Positions 32,570 to 42,874 of a stretch of DNA of 64,000 nt are shown in pieces. A program made the position numbers and the translations under genes. Below the pieces are notes generated by a model, which saw nothing but the letters and a program-made list of their open reading frames with translations, was not told the DNA's origin and searched no databases. Origin of the DNA: Hydra vulgaris (Eukaryota > Cnidaria > Hydrozoa > Anthoathecata > Hydridae); assembly GCF_038396675.1 (NCBI RefSeq), contig NC_088933.1, forward strand, positions 15,276,001 to 15,340,000, given 5' to 3'. Each line of letters opens with the position of its first letter. Within the stretch, counting starts at the first letter, position 1.

Positions 32570-32665
32570 ACGTCACAGAAGCATCCAGTAGCATCCAGAA
32601 ATATCCAGAAACATTCAGAAGCATCCAGACGCATCCAGAAGCTTCCAGAAGCATCGAAAAGAAGC
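32570..32665 (+). repeat. AGAAGCATCC short tandem repeats in the Tc1 leader
   Basis: Seven to eight degenerate copies of a 9-10 bp AGAAGCATCC unit. They resemble clustered enhancer-like sites upstream of the TATA-like box, but a role is speculation. Confidence 0.7.
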
Positions 32666-32991
32666 ATCTAAAATCTTCTACAACAGGTTTACACACGTTC
32701 ATTTTACTATATAAGAGACATGTAAATCGACATGTAGTTCAGTCAGTATATGGAAGTCAATCAGTCAGTATTATCAAGACAGTTTATCGAAGTGAGTTTT
32801 ATCAAAGTTTTATCGAAGAACATCAATACAAGAAGTGAAATACAACAAGTGTTTCATTACATCAATACAGTCCACATCCAACCAAGACGTTGTGTTCCAC
32901 AGAGCATTGTTGTATCATCACAAGGTAAATGTAACACGCCTTGAGAAGCGTGATTATTTATTTTTATTATTTTTATGACTTCAAGTGCAAA

Positions 32992-34107
32992 ATGGCTCCC
33001 AAGAGTCTTGGATTGGAACTAAGAAAGAAAATTATTGGCGATTACGTAAGTGGAATGTCACAAAAAAGTATTTGTGATAAATATCGCGTGAAAAAATGGA
33101 CCGTATCAAGACTATTTTCCAAATATCGTTCTACGGGGAAGTTGTCAGCAGATAACAAAGGTGGAAGACCGCGTTCCACCACTTCTAGAGAGGATTCTAC
33201 GATTGTCAGATCCGTCAAGAAGGATCCCTGTATATCATCAGTCGAGATACAAAAGCAATTAGAGCTCCCTGAATCGGACCAAACAATCAGACGACGTGCT
33301 GTTGAAGCCGGATTATTTTCTCGACGCCCTGCAAAGAAACCGCTGATTTCACTAAAAAACCAGAAGAAATGACTCCTGTTTGCTACATCTCATACTGACT
33401 AGAATGTGCAGAAATGGCGAACTTTCCTGTTCAGTGATGAATCGAAGTTCAACATCATTGGAAGCGATGACATTTGCCGTGTTCGTCGACCGGCCAAAAA
33501 ACGCCTCGATTTACGTTACTGCTATTAAACCGTGAAGCATGGTGGAGGCAATGTAATGGTCTGGGGGTGTTTTTCTGCTAACGGTCAAAGTCCAATACAT
33601 CGAAACGATGGAATAATGGACCGTTTCATGTATAAAAATAATCTGAAAAATGTTATGTTACCTCATGCTGAATAGAATATGCCAATAAAATGGGTTTTTC
33701 AGCAAGACAACGATCCGAAACACACTGCAAAAGTAGTCAAGCAGTGGTTTCAAGACAATCACCTATCGGTGATGGATTGGCCGCCTCAATCTCCGGATCT
33801 CAACCCTATCGAGAACCTGTTGGAGATCGTCAACCGCAGAATTAATCGTGAAGGTGTTCGTAATAAGGATCAACTGTTTGAACAAATTCAAAAGGCCTGG
33901 GCAGCGACTCCACAAAGTTTCATTGATCACCTGATCGAATCTATGCCTCAAAGATGCAAGGCTGTGATCGAAAACAATAGATTCGCCACGAATGGTCAAC
34001 ATTTTGTCGAGTTGCACTTGTTTTGTCCAGAAGGAAATCAACTTTTTTTAATACTTTTGATTAATTTATTATTTTCGTGTACAAATAATGAACTTTGTGA
34101 TGAATAA
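32992..34107 (+). pseudogene. Tc1 transposase with four in-frame stops, no frameshift
   Basis: One frame runs from ATG 32992 to TAA 34105-34107 (371 codons, near the family norm of ~340). The N-terminal paired HTH reads LRKKIIGDYVSGMSQKSICD and then RVKKWTVSRLFSKY. A GGRPRST linker and RRAVEAGLFSRRPAKKPLIS come next. The catalytic triad is intact: Asp in LFSDESKF (33436-33438), Asp in FQQDNDPKHT (33706-33708), and Glu in PDLNPIEN (33811-33813), which leaves 34 residues between the last two. Stops are TGA 33370, TAG 33400, TAA 33526 and TAG 33673; at least two would be Arg or Trp in relatives. The absence of indels indicates a fairly recent insertion. As it stands it cannot make transposase. 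Confidence 0.93.
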
Positions 34108-34366
34108 AACTTGAAGAGCCTTGTCTCTAAACAGTTACATAGTTATTTCTCTAAATTGAAAAAATGTGGCACTTTTATATAAAGGAACTAAATTAGCATT
34201 ATTTGGTTGCACTCGTTTAGTCCGATACTGTAATAATTTCTATAAGCTTTTTTTTGAATGAGAGATAACTCCATTCCAAAAAAAAATCAAAATTTTTTAA
34301 AACTATTTTATTCCAAAGAGAAGCTCCACGAAATGAAATGATTGATTTTCCAAAATTAGTTTGAAA

Positions 34367-34750
34367 CATGGGCGCCCGTACGATTTTTTGATGTTTCAGA
34401 TAGGGCACTTTCACACATTAGACAAACTCCAAACTTAAGCATGTTCATACCTATGCCAAATAAGAAGTCTTTGCAAAAGTTTGGGATTGCGGAGGCCTGG
34501 GAACAAAAAAGCCCTAGAACGTTTGCCTCCCCTGCCCAAACGTGAGGGCGCTAATGTTGTAAAGTTTTCAACTTTACGATATTAAACTATATTTAAATTT
34601 ATCGACAGATTTTAATTTTCGTAGAAAAATAATGTAAATTACAAAAGTTAAAAACAAATTTGGCATAGGTATAAACATACTAAAGTTTAGAGTTTGCACA
34701 AAGTGTGAAAGTGTCCAATCTGAAACATCAAAAAATTCTGCGGGCGCCCA
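34367..34750. mobile_element. MITE in the LINE 3' end, with target duplication
   Basis: The ends are TGGGCGCCCG and its complement, and arms of about 95 bp match (ATTTTTTGATGTTTCAGAT, CACTTTCACAC, CCTATGCCAAAT). The 10 bp TAGTTTGAAA is duplicated on both sides (34357-34366 and 34751-34760). Removing it rejoins the LINE frame YFQ-TNFGKS. Same family as 6325-6806. Confidence 0.9.
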
Positions 34751-34822
34751 TAGTTTGAAAATATGATTGAGGAATTAAATTATCATTTCTTATGTTATAT
34801 TTTTTTTTAACTTTTAAAGTAG

Positions 34823-35036
34823 GGGAGACCGGGGCTAGTTGCCCGCAGGGGTAAGTTGATGAACTTCGTTTATCTTCGGAGCCTTTCATCAGAAATTGAC
34901 AAAAATTACACAGAACCTTCCTAATTGACTATTTCATCATTCACTATAGTATTGTCTGGATTCGCGCATGAGCACAATAGATATTAAGATTTATGTATTT
35001 TTAGGACAAAAGCGTAACTTTTGGAACATTCCTTTT
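34823..35036. repeat. Insert of ~210 bp in the LINE, starting GGGGAGACCGGGGCTAGTTG
   Basis: LINE sequence on both sides (NYFLCKVK to the right, TLKVKKKYNIRND to the left on the minus strand) shows this block is foreign. Imperfect CTTT-GTAAAGTAAAAA-like repeats flank it. The left end is G-rich; no inverse end was seen. Confidence 0.55.
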
Positions 35037-36285
35037 TACTTTACAAAGAAAATAGTTAGTCGTAGGAAAAAAAATTGTTGTAAAAGTTCCTGTCACAAGT
35101 GGAGGAGTACATTTGAACATAAAACAAAGAATATTAAAAATATTTAATTGATATATATCAAGAATTTTCATTTCAAATAAGAGAGGCTTGGCATGAGTAA
35201 ATCTATCTTTAAAATTAATTAAACGAGCAACAGGCTTTTGTTGACAATAAGACGACCTAAGTTTGGATTTATTAGCACTACACCAAGCAATATTTGCATT
35301 GTTTAAATAACAATGGATAAAGGAGTAATATAATTGAGTTAAATTACGTTTATTTAAAGCACTTCTAGCTTTATACAATATCCGTATACTTTTAGCAACT
35401 CTATTACACAAAAACTCTATGTGATATTTCCAATTAAGGTTTTCATTGATATAGAAACGCAAAAAATTTGTATTATTTGCTCTTTTTATTACAATTTTGT
35501 CAATAAAAAATAATGGTAAATTGCAAGGCAGAAGTTTATTTTTAGAAGCTGGATAAAAAAGTAACCAATAGTTTTTTCAACATTAAGTGAAAGCTTGTTT
35601 ATTTTAAGCCATTTAGAAATTTTTGTTAATTTGGTATTCATATGTTGAAATAATGTTGTAATGTTGTTATCAGATAAAAAGAGGTTAGTGTCACCTGCAA
35701 ACATAACAGCGATCAAGTTCGAAGCTTTATGTAAATCATTGATGTAAATGAGAATGAGAAGGGGCCCAAGTATAGAACCCTGGTTATATTTAATAGATTG
35801 GAGGGGTTAGTTAAATCACTACAAACAAACTGTTTACGGTTGCTTAAATAGCTTTTAAGCAACAGAGAAACATTTCCTTTAATTTCATAATATTCAAGAA
35901 TTTTTAGGCAAATTTTACGATTAATTGCATCAAAAGCTTTTATCAAATCTTTACAACTCCCAATGTGAATTGAGAAGTTTCCAAAGATTCAGAAATATTG
36001 CGAATAATTTGGATTATTGCATATTCTGTTGAGATATTTTTTTAGGATCCGTATTGATTAACATTTAGTATATTATTTGACAAAAGGTGATTATAAAATA
36101 CGTTATTTAAAATTCTCTATACAACTTTAGAAACAATAGACAAAACAGAAATTGGGCGGTAATGAGAAACATTGGTTGCATCACCAGCCAATTGGAGTCA
36201 CTCAAGCTATTTTTAGAAAATCAGGAAAAACGCCATATTTTATTGAACAATGTAAAACATTAAATAGTACATTTTTTAAATGTAA

Positions 36286-36351
36286 TAAATGGTAATGTTG
36301 TCATCGAGTCTTATGAACCCCTATAAGACTCGATGACAACATTACCATTTA
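36286..36351. repeat. Perfect 29 bp inverted duplication inside LINE coding sequence
   Basis: TAAATGGTAATGTTGTCATC...TTAT (36286-36314) is followed by an 8 nt loop and its exact complement (36323-36351). The right arm is genuine LINE coding sequence (GNVVIESY on the minus strand); the left arm is an inverse copy of it. Confidence 0.95.
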
Positions 36352-37916
36352 TATTATCATGGCCAGCTGATTAATTACACTTAAGCATTTTAAAAGATTG
36401 CTCAAAATCTTCGTAAGAAAATTTATAGGATGTTAAGATTGAAGTTATCGAAAAATCATACTCATCTATTTTATTAGTCACAACAGGAATTTTATTAGCT
36501 AGGCTAAGGCCAACACAAATAAAAAATGTTTTAAGTTTACTACTTATTACAGTTAAATCAGAGGAAAGTTTGTCATTAATTTTTATAGCTTCGGGCAGTG
36601 AGCACGGTTTTATATTCTGCATGCCAGTAAGTTCTCTAAGAATTTTCCGAGTGTGTTTACGACTATGCTTGCTCCTCTCGAGTAAATTTGAGTAGTGCAA
36701 TTTTTAAAATTATTTTTTTCGTCTTAAATTTATTATCATAATTTTTATAAAGAATCTTACTTTCGTTTGTTTTGGTCTTTAAGTATTTGATATATAATTT
36801 TTGCTTAAATTTAGAGGATCTTCTAAGACCTTTTGTGATCCATGGTGACATTAAACTCTCGGTTTTTTTATTTTATGCACATTTCAGAAAGTTTATTTCA
36901 TATATTTTATAAAAAGTTTTAAAAAAAGTGTCATAAATTTGATTAGCGTCTGTAGATACTTCAATTTAATTCCAATGAAGCAGAGATAGCTGCTCTTTAA
37001 AAGATTTTAAATTCGCTGCGGTAAAAAAGCGTTTTGAAAAACTTGTTTTCTGTTGGGACATTTTTTCCGAGGCAATTTTAATCGAGATAAAAATATGTAA
37101 GTTATCTGAGATCTCGCCTAAAATTATACATTTTTTTAGAGATTTATTAAAAATATCATTTGTTATGATATTGTGAATTAAAGTAGCTGAAGTTGAAGTT
37201 ACTCTTGTTGGCTTAATAAATAAAGGTATTGTCCCATGTTCAATTGCTATGAGATTTATTAATTCCACAAATGGTGTGGTGTTGAAAACTATCAAATTTA
37301 ATGTCACCTATAAAATAGGATAATTTATTTTTTTGACTGCTTTTTTTTAAAACGTCATTAATAAATATATTAAAACTTCCAATTTGACCCGAAGGTGGGC
37401 GGTAGCAACAACTTAAAAATTATATTTTTGTTTTTTGTGGTTATGATTTCAATTGTTAAAACCTCTTTGTCATTATCAGAATTGTTCATGCTAGGCCTCA
37501 TTATATACCTCAAACATTCTTTAATATAACTTATTAAACCACCGCCTCGCTTTCTATTTTTACGCTCTATAGAAATTTTGTTAAAACCTGGTAGACAGTT
37601 ATTTTCGTTAGAAATTACGTCAACAGAGCTACACCAAGTTTTCGACATTAAAGTTAAGCTAAAAAAACTATAAGATTCTATCATATTTATACATAAAATT
37701 TCAAAATTTTATGTATAATTTTATGTTAATTTTCAGTTTCAGAACTTTATTTTTATCTTTTAAAGTATTAACTTGATTCTCCAAATTTTCAATTTTATTG
37801 TTAAAAGTTTTGATATTTCTACAATCATAAAGTACTAAAATTTCTTTTAATAGACCAATTGTAAAATTTTTTGCCATTTTCGACTTCCTTGTTTAGTTGC
37901 AGTTCAAACACGTCCG

Positions 37917-38035
37917 TTCGCGTTAAATGTTCGCGGTGAAGTTCGCGGTGAATGTTTGCGGTGAATGTTCGCGGTGAATGTTTGGGGTGATTGATCGTAG
38001 TGAATGTTCGTGGTGAATGTTCGCGGTGAATGTTT
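37917..38035. repeat. 13 bp minisatellite in the LINE 5' leader
   Basis: GTTCGCGGTGAAT repeats about nine times with variation. On the minus strand it lies just upstream of the endonuclease region, where LINE promoters often carry repeats. Confidence 0.85.
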
Positions 38036-38099
38036 GATTGATCAGAATTCAATACATTTTAAACTTCCTTGTGCAGTGAAAGAAGATTTTTTTTTCCTC

Positions 38100-38334
38100 T
38101 TTATTCAATTTACAATAAAAATTTTTTGCGCAATTATGCAGCGGAGTTGTGAAAAATGACATTTGACCAGATTTATTACACCCCCTGCTTATGTGCTTTC
38201 CACATGGAATGCAAATTGCTGTAAAATCACAGCTATCGTTAATTTTGAAAAACTTTTAAACAAAACTTGTCATTTAAAAGGTTTATCACTATAATATTTT
38301 ATCATAACAAAGTATATTTTTTAAAGAATTAAAT
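38100..38334. other. LINE leader remains and spacer
   Basis: A second ACTTCCTTGT-G/T-AGT block (about 38063) partly repeats 37882-37900. No gene. Confidence 0.4.
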
Positions 38335-38423
38335 TGCATTATCCGGCCGGATTATTTTTAAGTATCCGGGTATTCGATATCCGGTTGGATAATTAAAAAA
38401 TGCTATCTGAGACAACCCTAATA
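38335..38423. repeat. hAT-type terminal fragment with CCGGCCGG words
   Basis: ATTATCCGGCCGGATTATTT, GTATCCGGGTATTCGATATC, then TGAGACAACCCTA at the end. Its terminus is next to a (TA)n tract, the same arrangement as at 31025-31405. Confidence 0.55.
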
Positions 38424-38467
38424 TATACCAATATTACCAATAAATCACTTATATGTATGTATGTATG

Positions 38468-38470
<3 letters not shown>

Positions 38471-38533
<63 letters not shown>

Positions 38534-38545
38534 ATATATAAATAT
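38471..38545. repeat. (TA)n microsatellite
   Basis: TA repeats with one AATA break, preceded by TATG repeats (38451-38470). Confidence 0.95.
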
Positions 38546-38552
38546 ATATATA

Positions 38553-38762
<210 letters not shown>

Positions 38763-39135
38763 TTTTTGTCCCGGTTAACAACGTTTTTTTATGTGAAATA
38801 AAATGTCCTTTTTATACAAGTGATAAGTAGATATATATTCTAATTGAAAGCTTGCTGCCGTTTGTAGTGCTGCTACACTGACTGAGGGTTTGGTTAGGGT
38901 CAGCATCAAGGTCAGACTTAGATTTAGGGTTAGGTCAAGGTTTAAATATGGTTATATACCACTGTAATTAATTGTTTTTGTAAATAGATACAAAAAACAT
39001 GATTTATAATCTATAGGGAAAAGTCCGGTAGCCCCGGGCGGCGGGTAACTACGGAAACTTAAAATTCAGTTTAAACTAAAGTAGCTATGTGAATTTAAGT
39101 ACTATAATTTGAGTAAAAATATCGCATATGCAAGA
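38763..39135. other. Spacer
   Basis: Contains GGTTAGGGTCAG and TTTAGGGTTAGG words (38890-38935), and a G+C-rich GTAGCCCCGGGCGGCGGGTAA (39029-39049). No gene. Confidence 0.5.
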
Positions 39136-39138
39136 AAA

Positions 39139-39275
39139 GGAAAAAGTCTCCCTGAAAAACGTTTCCCATAATAATTTCCCCGAGATAAAATCCTCCCAGA
39201 AGAAATCCATCTGGAAAAATCTCCACCCGGAAAAAATTCCCCAAAAAGAAAAAAATCCTTGCAAAAAAATAAATA
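39139..39275. repeat. Degenerate 15 bp periodic repeat
   Basis: Units of the form TTYCCCNGAAAAAAT recur every 15 bp about eight to nine times. On the minus strand this yields Phe/Trp-rich pentapeptides (FFSGW, RFFQM, DFFWE and similar), which is a by-product of the period. Confidence 0.7.
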
Positions 39276-39289
39276 TTTCAACAACCAAG

Positions 39290-39450
39290 TGGGCACAAAA
39301 ACGTTTTACAAACGTTTAGCAAACGTTAAACGGTCGCTTGAGCGACGATTGTATAAGTAAAACGTTGAAAAAACGTTTTAATAGGAATATTCTTATTTAT
39401 TTATTTGCGGCACCTTTAAAAAACGTTTTCAAAACGTTTTATTTTTCGAG
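39290..39450. repeat. Cluster of AAACGTTT palindromes
   Basis: AACGTT occurs about seven times in 150 bp, beginning after AAGTGGGCACAAAAACG. It is likely a MITE whose ends I could not fix. Confidence 0.5.
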
Positions 39451-40059
39451 CTGTAAACGGCGCACTGAGCATGTCCAACTTTGCTTAAAAATGGAGTATT
39501 TTCATTTCCCTATGAACTTTTATGACTATAAAGTAAATTTTTTAAAGTAAAATATACATTCACAAATTCTAAAATAATTGAATGATAAATTTATTGTAAT
39601 TTTACAAACTGAAAAAAACCTTCATAACAAGTAGTGCATCTAAAAAACAAAAGAGCTTTATTTCTTAAACTGTTTTTGCTTTTTCTTAGACATTTTGTGC
39701 TTCACCATACACAATACCTATAACACTGCCTAACAGTGATTTTGTTTCGGAACCAAAATTAGTTACTTCTTACGTATTTCCATCTGCTGAATTCAAAAAT
39801 GACATTAAAAATGACAAAAAAGCAAAAATATTAAGGGTATAAATTTTCATTTTTTGATAAAAAAAATTTTTGTTTTTGACTATCCATAATGTTTTATTAA
39901 AAACTTGTGATATTAGTTATGTGTGTTTGCTAAAGTTTCTGGTCTAATCTACTCTTAGTTTTTTTTCGTTTTTATTTACTAGTGTAAAGGAAGTGTGTAA
40001 ATTTAGTGGATAATTTTTGCTACATTTATGGTGAAATAACATTTTTTTCACAGAAAAGA
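39451..40059. other. Spacer upstream of the pseudogene
   Basis: A+T-rich. A phrase TPCEN-like is not resolvable; no gene or repeat supported. Confidence 0.4.
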
Positions 40060-41360
40060 ACTATGACACCTCCTGTGAAAACTGCTTGCCAGCATTAGTT
40101 CGATATGAAGGTAGAAGACCAGAATAAGTCATGGGCTCCACATGTATGCTGTAGCTCTTGTTCGGTTACAACACTAGAATGGTTGAAAAATATAAAAAGA
40201 TCTTTGGCTTTTGCTGTTCCTATGGTATAAAGAGCCTAAAAACCATACAGATGTTTGTTATTTCTCTTTGACCCCACCCATTAAGGCAGGTTTGTCAATG
40301 AAGAAAATAGGAACAGTTAAATATCCGAATCTTCCATCTACCATTCAACCTATTCCACATTCAAATAGTTTACCAGTTCATACTCCACCACAAAGTTGCG
40401 AGTTAGAAGCAGAAAATGAAGGCAGAAATGAAGTAGAAATAGAAGAAAACAAGCCTTCCACATCAAATTATCCTAATTTTGTGTTGAAAGATGATGTGCC
40501 ACACATATTGAGTCAAGCAGAATTATGTGATCTTGTTCGAGATCTGGACTTGTCACAGAAAAAGGCTTTTACTGCACAATGGAAACCGTCTTTCTTCTGC
40601 TCCTATTGGCCATGCAATTCACATGAAAGAGACTTATATAAACATGAAAGTTCTCCTCAACTGAATTAACTACAATGAACACAAATGGAAAATTTGTTGT
40701 GATATACTTTTAGGTACGCAATTAGGGTATACTAAATACTGCTGCTTTTTGTGTATGTGGAACAGTAGAGACAGAAGTTCATATTATAAAAAAGAAGTCT
40801 GGCCTTCAAGAAATCTCAACACAGAAAAAAAAAAGTTATTGCTGAACCACCTGTGGATCCAAAAGATGTTTTTCTTCCACCATTACATATTAAGTTGAGT
40901 TTAATAAAAAATTTTGTCAAAGGTATGAACAAAGAAGGACAGGCTTTTAGGTATTTAAGAAACAAATTTCTAAAAATAAGTGATGCAAATGTTAAAGAGG
41001 GTATTTTTATTGGGCCACAAATACGTTAACTTAGAAGGAATCTGCATTTGAGGAAGTTTTGAAGGGGCAAGAAAAAAAAACTTAGAAAGCTCTTAAGGGA
41101 GTGATTTGTGGATTTTTAGGCAACAAAAGAGATGATGCTACATTCAAACGGTAACAGTACTTCTGCAAAAATACCATCAACTTGGATGTAACATGTCCCT
41201 CATGATTTATTTCCTCCACTCACACCTTAGACTTAGATATCAGGGTCGTAGGAATAAAGCTATGCTTGCAGATTACTGTTGGTTTGTGTGTAGGGATGCT
41301 ACAGAACTAGTCTACAAAAGAAAAGCAAAAAGATCACGATCTTGTGACGATACCCCATAA
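40060..41360 (+). pseudogene. Broken gene of an unnamed repetitive invertebrate family
   Basis: Plus-strand phrases in order: DMKVEDQNKSWAPHVCCSSC (about 40102-40160), LKNIKRSLAFAVPMV, EPKNHTDVCYFSLTPPIKAG (about 40226-40285), TVKYPNLPSTIQPIPHSNSL, LSQAELCDLVRDLDLSQKKA, VDPKDVFLPPLHIKLSLIKN (about 40854-40915), FVKGMNKEGQAFRYLRNKFL, ISDANVKEGIFIGPQIR, MSLMIYFLHSHLRLRYQGR (about 41190-41250), NKAMLADYCWF, then KRKAKRSRS. I remember this motif order from many insect and cnidarian predicted proteins of unknown function that are repeated in genomes. Paired Cys (CCSSC, CYF) suggest a metal site near the start. Its middle section is missing: after LDLSQKKA most of ~200 residues are lost. Stops and frame changes are numerous. 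Confidence 0.65.
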
Positions 41361-41809
41361 TCATCTTTATACCTATTAGCTTGATGATCATGATTTCTTT
41401 GTTTAAAACTGTTAGAATATATCTGTAATAAAAAAAACCAAATGTACTTTATATATTATTAGAATATGTAAATTATATGTCATATTGCTCTGTTGCAAAT
41501 TAACTGAAATAAAAATTTATTGCTATTGTATATCTCAGAAACTAGAGCTAATAAAATATTTTCTTTGTCATTTTCTTTTTTCTCAGTTCAAAATAAGTAT
41601 AATTTGAATAAAATTACTAAAGTTACAAAGAAAAAATTTTTTGTTGCCCAGTGTAATCAATAAACAAAACTAATAACTTCTTAAAAAAGTATTACTTTTT
41701 TTAATGATTTATTCTAACAAATAGTTCAAGAAAAACTTAAGCTTTTCAAACAATAGTTTAAAAAGATACTAAAAACAAAAATCTTGCATTACAGTTGATA
41801 AATTGAAAT
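41361..41809. other. A+T-rich spacer
   Basis: No gene or repeat recognised. Confidence 0.5.
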
Positions 41810-42190
41810 TAACTCACCCCAGAGTACTGTAGTCCAGGTTTTATGTACACCTTATCAGCTAAGAAAAAACAATATTTTTGAAATTCCTAAAACTCTTTAA
41901 ATATCACCTATAAATAATTAGTATCTTTTAGTTTACCTACTTTTGTTATTCTTTGTAACTCTTTTACACCTGGCAAAACATGCTTCTCTACGAAATCAAA
42001 ATATATTGATCAAGGTTTTGAATAAAGATGCAGTGCATCTAAAATGTTTCTAAAGAAAAAGGGGGTATTTTTTGCTTTATTTAACAAAGCTACTTGATGC
42101 CTAATATAACTTCCTTGCTTAGAATTTGTTTCATTATCAATAACATAACTAACTGCATTCTCCAGTTGAGAATTATATTTGATAATTCAC
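41810..42190 (-). pseudogene. P-element-like transposase fragment (tentative)
   Basis: A minus-strand frame from about 42185 to 41815 has only three stops and reads SQLENAVSYVIDNETNSKQG, SYIRHQVALLNKAKNTPFFF, RNILDALHLYSKP, a stop, FDFVEKHVLPGVKELQRITK, then YCFFLADKVYIKPGLQYSG. The last phrase resembles the IDxxxIKPxLQYxGG block around the first catalytic Asp of P/THAP9-like transposases (here the Asp is ADK). It is shorter than the family (~600-900 residues) and neither THAP finger nor later blocks are visible. Confidence 0.4.
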
Positions 42191-42874
42191 ATGTTTAAAA
42201 AAAAAGTTTAATTTTAAAAGTTGGCTATATTCATTAAATAAATATCTCCAGAATCTTCTAAAGCTAAATATATTAAAAACTTAGGTACTGGTCCACCATG
42301 TCAAGTAAGAAAAATAATAAGTAAGATTTTTATCATTTACGCTATTACCTGAAGTTGTATAAACTTTTTAATTTTTATTTTACTGTTTTTTTCTTTTCTA
42401 TTTTTTTTTTAGCTCATTAAATTTCTTTTCTCTTTTACATACCTATATTAATATATTATTTATTACCTTATTATTAGTTTTGTTATTGTATATTTTATTA
42501 TTGAGTGTTATTTATATTTGAATCGGTTCATGCTATAAGGGGAGTAGTCAACAACACATAGTTTTGAGTAAACTAAATAAAACTTTGCACAACCTTTTTT
42601 TTATTCAAAAAGATGTAATTTTGTGTGTATAAATTCTTTATTAACCCAGTTATTATGAAACGCACTTGATTTATGACATTTATAAAGCTTTCATATGAAA
42701 AGTAAACATTAAAGTTGTTTGCCTTTTCGCCTTTTAGCATAATTTGAAAAAAAGACAGTAACTGTGTTTAAAGAATAACGTTATTTACTAAAAACACCAA
42801 GAAATCAACATTTACATACACTCCTATATACAAAGAACTAATTTTAGAAATATTTGCTATCTTCAAATAAATCT
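42191..42874. other. A+T-rich spacer
   Basis: No gene seen. GGGGAGTAGTCAACAAC near 42540 is the only G+C-richer block. Confidence 0.5.

Larger units (their letters stand above)
32309..34230 (+). mobile_element. Nearly full-length Tc1 element (DD34E)
   Basis: The terminal inverted repeats start CAGTATTGGAC (32309) and end GTCCGATACTG (34230). Both are followed inward by a TGCAACCAA block, and TA lies on each side (32307-32308 and 34231-34232), the Tc1/mariner target. The 1.9 kb body has a long 5' leader with a short AAGCATCCAG-type repeat (about 32578-32660), a TATAAGAGA box (about 32709), and the transposase frame. It sits in the 3' end of the LINE that continues on the other side at 34240. 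Confidence 0.9.
34240..38060 (-). pseudogene. LINE family B copy 1: endonuclease-RT non-LTR retrotransposon, nested insertions
   Basis: Reading the minus strand from the right, the 5' leader has GGTGAAT-type repeats (37917-38035). The AP-type endonuclease follows, with MSKTWCSSVDVIS, RGGGLISYIKEC and LTIEIIT (37370-37684). A linker comes next (36371-37307). The reverse transcriptase shows MIKAFDAINRKICLKIL (about 35890-35946), an NPSNLL region, FAGDTNLFLSDN around 35690, and SKWLKINKLSLNVEKT. The thumb/C-terminus reads ARSALNKRNLTQLYYSFIHC and ending NFGKSIISFRGASLWNKIV. The second catalytic Asp pair is FAGD instead of FADD, so RT is dead. Many frameshifts. A MITE (34367-34750), another insert (about 34823-35036) and a Tc1 interrupt the 3' part. 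Clade is CR1/Jockey-like by motif memory. Confidence 0.85.

Noticed and set aside
32356..32937. Possible LTR (TGTTCC...TGTAACA, with TATA-like box)
   Set aside because: The Tc1 terminal repeat starts at 32309 and pairs with 34230, so this is the Tc1 5' leader; no second LTR was seen.
38885..38940. TTAGGG-like words suggesting telomere repeat
   Set aside because: Only two or three scattered copies in a degenerate context, with no tandem array.
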